Assembly: GCA_027854065.1 (NCBI GenBank)
Contig: JAQGEF010000025.1
Span: 1-60,004, forward strand
Origin: Polluticaenibacter yanchengensis
GTDB taxonomy: Bacteria > Bacteroidota > Bacteroidia > Chitinophagales > Chitinophagaceae
Reading direction: 5' to 3'
Length of the DNA stretch: 60,004 bases
In this document: positions 53,851 through 60,004 of the stretch, one piece after another
Position numbering within the stretch: the first letter of the stretch is position 1
Layout of the letters: each line of letters begins with the position of its first letter
The notes under the pieces: model-generated
What the model saw: the letters and a program-made list of their open reading frames with translations, nothing else
Told to the model about the DNA's origin: nothing
The model's database searches: none
Position numbers and translations under genes: made by a program

Positions 53851-54059
53851 ATTTTTAAGACATGGCCTGTTAAACTGTAAAGGTAAATTTATATACCTGT
53901 GAAAACGGTTTTCCTTTTTGAAATGTTTATTTCCTTATTCTGATTTCCCGGTAAAGTTTCCAGTTCCGGGTAATTTTTGTAAACCAATATGCGGGATTGC
54001 AGCTTTAGGACAGTAATATTATACCTGGCAATAAAATTAGTATAAATGTTCTGCAAAGA

Positions 54060-54300
54060 TTAAAGTAAAGCGGCATTTTATAATACTGCGGGCTGTATGG
54101 AAGCGCAAAGGATAGGAGCGAAGTACCCCCGGGCAGCATAAAAGATGATGGATAGCGAAGCTGTGGGCATGGCATTGCCGCCCGGGCGTACTGCGGATAG
54201 CCTGGTGCCGTAGCGGGAATATGCGTAAGAATGCTTTTGCATAAACTGCTTTTAAGCAGATAGGCGGCTACGGCATGCGCCCATATAAAAAGCATGTTAT
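54060..54300. other. GC-rich structured intergenic DNA
   Basis: A gene-free block with several inverted repeats, including GCCGTAGC (54207-54214) with GCTACGGC (54267-54274) around a small CTGCTT/AAGCAG hairpin (54246-54259). It is richer in GC than the flanks and lies between the divergent GrpB and deformylase genes. It only loosely resembles the dispersed repeat family. Confidence 0.55.
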
Positions 54301-54411
54301 GCCCGTTTGTACTGCCTGGCAGGACTGTATTCCGGAAGTTTTGACCTAAAATCTTGATGGTGTGTGTTTTTTTTATGAACTTTGCTGTTTAATTGTAGAA
54401 ATAAGAAGTAG

Positions 54412-54993
54412 ATGAAATTACCTATAGTAGCCTTTGGCTCACCAATTTTAAGAAAAGTAGCTGAGGAAATAGATGAAAATTATCCCGATTTGAAAACGTT
54501 TATTCAAAATATGTGGGATACCATGTACGGCAGTTATGGCGTAGGTCTGGCAGCACCACAGGTGAATAAATCTATCCGCATTTTTGTGGTGGACAGCAAA
54601 CAGGTTGTAGAGAATTTTGAAGATGAAGAGGACAAAGTTAAATACGCCAACGACCCCGGCATTAAACAGGTATTTATAAATCCGGAAATAGAAGCATTTA
54701 TTGGAGAAGAAGAGCCATACACCGAAGGCTGCCTGAGCATTCCTAAAATAAGAGAGGACGTTAAACGCCCTGCATCGGTAAAAGTGAGTTATTTTGATGA
54801 GGACTTTAACAAACATACCGAAGTATTGCATGGTATTAGTGCCAGGGTTTTTCAACACGAATTTGACCACCTGGACGGTAAATTGTTTATAGATTACCTG
54901 AGCCCGTTAAAAAGAAAATTAATGAAAGGTAAACTGTTGGATATCTCTAATTTAAAGGTGAGGACCGATTACCGGATGATAAAAGCGAACTAA
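54412..54993 (+). CDS. def: Peptide deformylase
   Basis: The protein of 193 aa has all three family motifs: GVGLAAPQV, EGCLSIP with the metal-binding Cys, and QHEFDHLDG with two metal-binding His and the catalytic Glu. It removes the formyl group from new proteins. It has a short acidic insertion (VENFEDEEDKVKYAND) often found in Bacteroidota. A terminator-like hairpin (GGCAGGGTGAAAGTCCTGC and T-run) follows. Confidence 0.95.
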   Translation: MKLPIVAFGSPILRKVAEEIDENYPDLKTFIQNMWDTMYGSYGVGLAAPQVNKSIRIFVVDSKQVVENFEDEEDKVKYANDPGIKQVFINPEIEAFIGEEEPYTEGCLSIPKIREDVKRPASVKVSYFDEDFNKHTEVLHGISARVFQHEFDHLDGKLFIDYLSPLKRKLMKGKLLDISNLKVRTDYRMIKAN

Positions 54994-54999
54994 AAAACG

Positions 55000-55025
55000 G
55001 CAGGGTGAAAGTCCTGCTTTTTTTA
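55000..55025 (+). terminator. Terminator after def
   Basis: GGCAGG and GTCCTGC flank GTGAAA as a short stem followed by TTTTTTT. It comes soon after the def stop codon. Confidence 0.75.
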
Positions 55026-55087
55026 TGCCATTATAATTGCTGAATATGTTCTATTTTTATTAATTTTCCGGATGTTAAAAAGATATT

Positions 55088-56137
55088 ATGCGTGAAGCAT
55101 TGTTTATAAAGAGAAATAAAGAGAAGTGGATTAAATACGAAACGGAACCGTCAACGGACCCGGACGAACAATCGGAGCGTTTTATTGCTTTACTGGATGA
55201 TTTAAGTTACAGCAAAACCTTTTATCCTAATAGTAATGTAACGAAATGGATTAACGGTATAGCAACGGAAACCTATAAATCTATTTACGAACATAGAAAG
55301 CAGGATTTTTCGAGGCTAAGGACATTCTGGACAACGGAACTGCCTTTGCTGTTTTATAAGCACCGGAAACTGTTATACTTTACTTTTTTCTTTTTCTTAC
55401 TGGCCATTATACTGGGCGTTTTATCTTCCAAAACTGACCAGCTTTTTGTAAGAGGTATTTTAGGTAACAGTTACGTGAGCGAAACTGAAAACAGGATTGA
55501 AAACGGCGACCCGTTCGGCGTGTATCGCAGCGATGATAAGTTTGGCATGTTCCTGGCCATCGCCACCAATAATATCAGGGTTGCTTTTCTGGCCTATATA
55601 TCGGGATTGGTATTCTGGATGTTATTTCTCTCTTTCAGTACTTTAAGAGTACTGATGTTTAACGGCGTTATGATCGGGGCTTTTGAATACATGTTTTTTG
55701 CCAGGGACCTTGGCTGGCAATCCATCCTGGTTATCTGGATACATGGTACACTGGAGATCTGGAGTATTGTAATAGCAGGCATGGCCGGGCTGGTTTTAGG
55801 TTTCGGGTATGTATTCCCGGGCACTTATTCCCGGTTGACTTCTTTTAGAATAGCCGCCAAAGAATCCGTAAAGATCATTGTAGCACTGGTACCGTTTTTT
55901 ATACTGGCTGCTTTCCTGGAAAGCTATGTTACCTACCAGATGAGCGATACATTTAGTGCTGCAGGGGTCGGTTTGCCTGTGTGGCTGAGCATTTTAATAC
56001 TAGCTGTTTCTGTATTGTTTATAGTTTTTTACTTTTTCTATTTACCTCGTAAAGTGTTTAAGAAATTCAACAGCTATGAAACCGGTGAAAAAACATTAGT
56101 TGTTATAAAAGAATATAATGAAGAGATTCCCGCTTAG
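55088..56137 (+). CDS. SpoIIM/DUF95-family membrane protein
   Basis: The protein of 349 aa starts MREALFIKRNKEKWIKYE and has several membrane segments in the latter two thirds (LLYFTFFFFLLAIILGVLSS, VAFLAYISGLVFWMLFLSF, IVIAGMAGLVLGFGYVFPG, and two more). The central IWIHGTLEIWSIVIAG is typical of the family also called stage II sporulation M-like. In non-spore-formers it usually goes with DUF4129, DUF4350, MoxR and DUF58 genes, and its role is unknown. It overlaps the DUF4129 gene by 20 bp. Confidence 0.85.
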   Translation: MREALFIKRNKEKWIKYETEPSTDPDEQSERFIALLDDLSYSKTFYPNSNVTKWINGIATETYKSIYEHRKQDFSRLRTFWTTELPLLFYKHRKLLYFTFFFFLLAIILGVLSSKTDQLFVRGILGNSYVSETENRIENGDPFGVYRSDDKFGMFLAIATNNIRVAFLAYISGLVFWMLFLSFSTLRVLMFNGVMIGAFEYMFFARDLGWQSILVIWIHGTLEIWSIVIAGMAGLVLGFGYVFPGTYSRLTSFRIAAKESVKIIVALVPFFILAAFLESYVTYQMSDTFSAAGVGLPVWLSILILAVSVLFIVFYFFYLPRKVFKKFNSYETGEKTLVVIKEYNEEIPA

Positions 56138-56888
56138 GTTTGTTTTTTTCCTTTCTGTCTTATTTACGCTTAATACCTCGTTTGCGCAGGAGGATTCGTC
56201 AGACTATCCTTACGAAGAAGAAGCGTTATGGGTAGGAGATGTGAACACCGCTTTTTATGAAACCGTTAAGGATACTATCGGCAACCTGAAAAAGCAGGAC
56301 GCTTATAAGTACATGAGTAATGCCGAACGTATTTATAAGCAGATGAAAGAGGGGACTAAAGCCGAAGAGGAGCAGTTAGATGATGCTGCAGATAAGATGG
56401 ACGTTGCTATAGACTGGGGGAATGTGGGCTGGTTTAAGTACATCCTATGGGCGCTGTTAATGGGCCTGGTCGTGGGTATTTTATGGAATATCTCTTTCGG
56501 GCACCTCGGAGTGTTTAAACGCAATAAAAGCATTAAAACAGCAGGCGATATTGATGTTGTTTATGATGATAAAAATGTGGACGGCTACCGTAAAATGATT
56601 AACGAAGCAAGGGAAAACGGGAAGAACAGGTTGGCGGTCCGGTATTATTTTTTATATGTATTAAGCCTGCTAAATGAGAACGGCCTTATAAAATTATCCA
56701 AAGAAAAAACGAACAGGCAATACCTGGCAGAACTGGGTGAGAAAGAGCTAAAGCCCGAACTAAAAAAACTGATAAACATATACGATTATGTATGGTTTGG
56801 GGAATTTGAATTTGATGAACCAAAGTTTAATGCTTTTTTTGACTCGTTCGATTTGTTTATCAATAAATTAAAAAATAATGGCCTCTAG
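56118..56888 (+). CDS. DUF4129-domain membrane protein
   Basis: The protein of 256 aa has a signal peptide (MKRFPLRFVFFLSVLFTLNTSFAQ), a periplasmic part to about residue 105, one membrane segment (FKYILWALLMGLVVGILW), and a C-terminal cytoplasmic DUF4129 domain (GKNRLAVRYYFLYVLSLLNENGL ... YDYVWFGEFEFD). It overlaps both neighbours and so is likely translationally coupled to them. Function unknown. Confidence 0.82.
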   Translation: MKRFPLRFVFFLSVLFTLNTSFAQEDSSDYPYEEEALWVGDVNTAFYETVKDTIGNLKKQDAYKYMSNAERIYKQMKEGTKAEEEQLDDAADKMDVAIDWGNVGWFKYILWALLMGLVVGILWNISFGHLGVFKRNKSIKTAGDIDVVYDDKNVDGYRKMINEARENGKNRLAVRYYFLYVLSLLNENGLIKLSKEKTNRQYLAELGEKELKPELKKLINIYDYVWFGEFEFDEPKFNAFFDSFDLFINKLKNNGL

Positions 56889-58104
56889 TTTTATAAGAAC
56901 TATCATCGTAGTAGTTGCTGCCATGTTTTTTATAACGGGTTGCAATAACAGGACAGAATTGCCTACTGCGCCAAGGCTTGGTTATAAAGATAAATCACCC
57001 GTTGGAGGCAGTGTACTGCATTCTGTGGTACATGAATATTACTCAGTGTTAAACTACAATAGTAACAGTATTGAGCAATGGAGCGATTACCAGTTGCCTT
57101 ATGATACTTTACCCGGAGATTACCTCTACATAGCTGCAGCGCCTACCATTAATATGCTGGATGCGGAAGCAGATAAAATACTGGCGCTGGTTCATAGTGG
57201 CAGTTCTGCCATTTTAATGGCAGACCGGTTCTCCGAAAACCTGCTGGAAAGAATTGGCGTTGTTCACAATGACCCGGTTTCCGATTTCTCAAATTATGAC
57301 TACCCGCACAGAGATCTGAACAATGTGAGCCAGTCCATAATAGTTGAATTTCCCGATTCTTCGGCTTATTATCCTGCTTATTTTAACGAGTTAAGCAGAG
57401 CCTTCAATTTTAAAAAATCTGATAGCGCCAATATAGTGCCCATAGGCTGGAACAATAAGAATAAAATTGATATTCTCAAGATCCGTCATGGCGACGGTAC
57501 GTTGATTTTAATGACAAATGTCTCTGCCGTAACCAATTATTACCTGCTTACCAATAACAATTACGAATTAGTAATAAAGCTCCTGAACCATTTGCCTGTG
57601 GGTGAACAGGTGTATATTTACTGGGATAATTTCTTTTATAATAACAGTAACAGGGATAGAGATAATGATTCTCCGGATTTTAGTGTGATCCTTAATAATA
57701 TTTATGCCCGTTGGGCAGTGATAATAGCCTTGCTGGCCATGATTTTATGGATATTGAATAATGTATTCCGCAAACAGAGGGTCATTCCGGTATTGCAAAA
57801 AAATGAAAATACCAGCATGGCTTTTACCAACGCCATCGCACAGTTATATTATAACAAAAAAGACAATGCCAGCATCGCATTAAAGATGAGCGCCTGGTTG
57901 CAGGATTATATGCACCAGAACTATTTCTTTAAATTTGAAGGGTATAATGAAGCATTTACACAAATCATTCATCATAAAGCCGGGTTAGATCTCGATAAGT
58001 CTGTTCATTTAACCAATATACTGCTCCGGGTAAGCAATAATAAAGGCATTTCAGACAACGACTTGCTAACGTTGAACGAATATTTGCAGGAGATCATAAA
58101 ATAA
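56878..58104 (+). CDS. DUF4350-domain lipoprotein-like membrane protein
   Basis: The protein of 408 aa begins MASSFIRTIIVVVAAMFFITGC, a lipobox-type signal. A DUF4350 domain (about residues 60-250, with NMLDAEADKILALVHSGSSA) is followed by a membrane segment near residue 280 (WAVIIALLAMILWILNNVF) and a cytoplasmic tail of about 110 residues. It overlaps the DUF4129 gene by 11 bp. DUF4350 is poorly understood but recurs with MoxR and DUF58 genes. The asparagine-synthetase-like gene starts 12 bp after the stop. Confidence 0.8.
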   Translation: MASSFIRTIIVVVAAMFFITGCNNRTELPTAPRLGYKDKSPVGGSVLHSVVHEYYSVLNYNSNSIEQWSDYQLPYDTLPGDYLYIAAAPTINMLDAEADKILALVHSGSSAILMADRFSENLLERIGVVHNDPVSDFSNYDYPHRDLNNVSQSIIVEFPDSSAYYPAYFNELSRAFNFKKSDSANIVPIGWNNKNKIDILKIRHGDGTLILMTNVSAVTNYYLLTNNNYELVIKLLNHLPVGEQVYIYWDNFFYNNSNRDRDNDSPDFSVILNNIYARWAVIIALLAMILWILNNVFRKQRVIPVLQKNENTSMAFTNAIAQLYYNKKDNASIALKMSAWLQDYMHQNYFFKFEGYNEAFTQIIHHKAGLDLDKSVHLTNILLRVSNNKGISDNDLLTLNEYLQEIIK

Positions 58105-58116
58105 GCAGTGCAAAGT

Positions 58117-59832
58117 ATGAGCAATTCTATGGGCATCAGTTGCTTTGTAAAAAGAGGGAGCACCTGTAATACTTTAACGGGGACAGAAGACCAATCCTGG
58201 CAGTTCAATGTTGGAGATTGCAGCGTTCAAATATGTTTTAATAAACCATATGCTGCTTACCCTGTAAAATACCATTCATTTGGTACCACAAGGGTTTGGC
58301 TGGAGGGATGTTTGTACGGCAATGCCCCCGGCGAACTTTCGCAGGAAATGAGACAGCTGCTTCAGCAAGGCCAAACAGAAGCCTTTAAAAAATTGCTGCA
58401 GGCAAGTACCGGTGAGTTCTGGGCCATCATTACTCATAATGATCAGCTGGAGTTCATAAATGATAAACTAGCCCGGTTACCCGTATATTATTGTATTACA
58501 GAGTCATTCATATTTACAGGCAGAAGTATCGCTGCGTTAAAAGAGGCTGGCAGTCAGCTTAGTCTTGCTCCCTTAGCAGCATTAGAGTACATCTGGGTCG
58601 GTTATACATTGGCTGATAAAACGCTCTATCACAATGTCCGCCGTTTACAACCCGGTAGTAATAAAGCCATTTCATTTTCAAATTTTACCATCAGGGATGT
58701 TGAAAAACCTTTTACATTCAATTTTGATAACAATGAAAAGCTCTCTGATTTAAAGAATTACAGTGTCCAGGCAGTAGAATTGTTTAAGCAGGGGTGTCAT
58801 AAAATCAAGGCAACTATTGGTGACAACCCGGCAATAATGTCCATGTCGGCAGGGCAGGATTCCCGGACAGCGGCATTTGGTTTAGCCGATGCCGGCTTAA
58901 ATCTGAAAGGCGCTATTTATAAAAACTCAGACTCTGCCCATGAAATTGGCCTGGCATATCAGTTGAGCCGTATCCTGGGCATCGGGCTTGCCACTTACCA
59001 GTTAGAAAAACCGGTACAGGCTGATTTTGAACAATTACTCGCTATTAAAAACGGACATAATTATTTAGGCATGGCATTTATTCTGCCCTTCCTTAAACAA
59101 TTACAAAATGATTTTAGTACCAATAGTTTCTATATAACCGGTGATGGCGGCGATAAATTACTGCCGTTCATAGGAGAACACCATTTACAGGGAATGTCAG
59201 CCGATGAAGAAGTTGAGCGCATTATTCGCCGGCTCTCCACCACGCCTTTTTACCTGTTAAAACAATTGCTCAGTAATGATAGTTTAGACGCTATCAGGCA
59301 ATCCGTCTACAACCAGCTTAAAAGTTATGATGAAGTAACATCAATGGGCCGTATTGTACATTTTATAACATACGAACGGTCCGTGAAGTTATTATTTGAA
59401 GGTGAAGACCGGAACAGGTTTTTCTTTTGGAGTACCACCCCTTTTTATGATGTGGAATTTTTTGAACACTGTATGAAGCTGCCGCAAAAATATAAATCGG
59501 GATTGAAGTTTTATAAGCAGTTCCAGCAGCAGCTAAACCCCGCACTATTGACGATTCCGGATACGACCGGCCAAAGATTAAACAGCCGTAAGTATTACTT
59601 CAGGACATTGTTAAATGAAAGAGTTCGCAGTGCCAACCCGGAACTGAAACAAAAACTACGTTCTATCATTAATAAAGGACTGGCATTAGATGAGGCAATG
59701 ACGCAGGACCTGGAAAACTTAAATTTCCCGGCGGAAATAAATGATGTTTTCTTAACAGGTGGCCTAAAAAACTTTGCTGCGAAAGCCAATAGTGAACATT
59801 ATTATCATTTAAAAACCCTGTCAGAATTGTAG
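58117..59832 (+). CDS. Asparagine-synthetase-like amidoligase homologue
   Basis: The protein of 571 aa has an N-terminal glutaminase-like fold without the nucleophilic Cys that would follow the initiator Met in true asparagine synthetase (it starts MSNSMGISCF). The C-terminal synthetase domain has the ATP pyrophosphatase loop MSMSAGQDSRTA (residues about 242-249) and TGDGGDKLLP (about 341-346). Enzymes with this pattern activate a carboxylate with ATP and make amide or isopeptide bonds; some serve lasso-peptide or surface-glycan pathways. The substrate is unknown. An ATG at 58129 and a GTG at 58108 are also possible starts. It directly follows DUF4350, an unusual context. Confidence 0.82.
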   Translation: MSNSMGISCFVKRGSTCNTLTGTEDQSWQFNVGDCSVQICFNKPYAAYPVKYHSFGTTRVWLEGCLYGNAPGELSQEMRQLLQQGQTEAFKKLLQASTGEFWAIITHNDQLEFINDKLARLPVYYCITESFIFTGRSIAALKEAGSQLSLAPLAALEYIWVGYTLADKTLYHNVRRLQPGSNKAISFSNFTIRDVEKPFTFNFDNNEKLSDLKNYSVQAVELFKQGCHKIKATIGDNPAIMSMSAGQDSRTAAFGLADAGLNLKGAIYKNSDSAHEIGLAYQLSRILGIGLATYQLEKPVQADFEQLLAIKNGHNYLGMAFILPFLKQLQNDFSTNSFYITGDGGDKLLPFIGEHHLQGMSADEEVERIIRRLSTTPFYLLKQLLSNDSLDAIRQSVYNQLKSYDEVTSMGRIVHFITYERSVKLLFEGEDRNRFFFWSTTPFYDVEFFEHCMKLPQKYKSGLKFYKQFQQQLNPALLTIPDTTGQRLNSRKYYFRTLLNERVRSANPELKQKLRSIINKGLALDEAMTQDLENLNFPAEINDVFLTGGLKNFAAKANSEHYYHLKTLSEL

Positions 59833-59925
59833 GGTAGGAGTGATTGGTGATGCAAACTATCCGGTCATAAAACTTACCACCCCAGGTGCAACCCGGTTTT
59901 TGTAAATCCTGTACTAAATTTATGT

Positions 59926-60004
59926 TTAACCCAGATTACGCATTAGAAAAAGGGAAATGAAAATTTTGAGATTGATTCCATAGTGAAGAGAACCACTTTC
60001 GTCG
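59926..60004 (+). repeat. 79-bp dispersed repeat, copy B (cut by window end)
   Basis: TTAACCCAGATTACGCATTAG to CCACTTTCGTCG matches 42377-42455 with five mismatches in 79. It continues beyond the window. Confidence 0.7.

Overview
The window looks like chromosomal DNA of a Bacteroidota bacterium, most likely Chitinophagaceae or a close relative. I infer this from protein families largely restricted to that phylum (DUF3078, DUF4834, DUF4369-TlpA thioredoxins, a TonB receptor with an N-terminal carboxypeptidase-regulatory-like domain, and a HAD phosphatase/UbiA/Maf gene trio). Promoter-like TAnnTTTG -7 boxes, few Shine-Dalgarno sequences and moderately AT-rich DNA agree. No tool was run; assignments come from reading motifs.

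Layout. 0-2.6 kb: the 3' end of a 5S rRNA with its terminator, a dispersed repeat, then kdsC-like phosphatase, UbiA prenyltransferase and Maf. 2.7-9.6 kb: TonB receptor, purC, an isolated paaB, a two-domain VOC protein and a D-2-hydroxyacid dehydrogenase. 9.6-10.5 kb: M23 lipoprotein. 10.5-19.0 kb: a nearly complete urate-to-ureidoglycolate pathway (puuD on the minus strand; allB, allC, allE, uraD, uraH on the plus strand) ending in a DUF6986 lyase-like gene. It is interrupted between allC and allE by a solitary Y1 (IS200-like) transposase bracketed by REP-like hairpins. 19.2-23.4 kb: a divergent RtcB homologue, tRNA-Asn, a ChrB-domain/AraC fusion regulator, a small exported protein and a broken chrA. 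23.5-38 kb: housekeeping and metabolic genes (TlpA-like protein, YebC, 3-hydroxyacyl-CoA dehydrogenase, radical SAM protein, S9 peptidase, JmjC-like cupin, CNNM-type membrane protein, two-component system, FAH-family hydrolase). 38.3-42.2 kb: an accessory block of hypothetical proteins. 42.8-49.8 kb: cupin/DUF1835/methyltransferase on the minus strand, then glycosyltransferase, epimerase, DUF3078, scpA and a phosphopantetheinyl transferase on the plus strand, where leucine is often coded by CTC. 49.8-51.6 kb: a repeat region with a 21-bp array encoding heptapeptides, followed by about 3.2 copies of a 336-bp tandem unit. 51.7-53.9 kb: two GNATs and a GrpB-family protein. 54.4-59.8 kb: peptide deformylase, then SpoIIM/DUF4129/DUF4350 followed directly by an asparagine-synthetase-like gene where a MoxR/DUF58 pair might be expected.

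How the genes work together. The clearest module converts urate to 5-hydroxyisourate (PuuD, passing electrons to cytochrome c), to OHCU (UraH), to S-allantoin (UraD), to allantoate (AllB), to S-ureidoglycine (AllC) and to ureidoglycolate (AllE). No recognised ureidoglycolate lyase or dehydrogenase is present, so the DUF6986 protein at the operon end is the best candidate for handling the remaining two-carbon unit. Other noteworthy items are a GC-rich dispersed repeat family (seven copies), a 13-bp sequence shared by the two purine-catabolism upstream regions, the ChrB-AraC fusion beside a decaying chrA, the orphan paaB, and the heptapeptide array whose codon variation suggests plus-strand coding.
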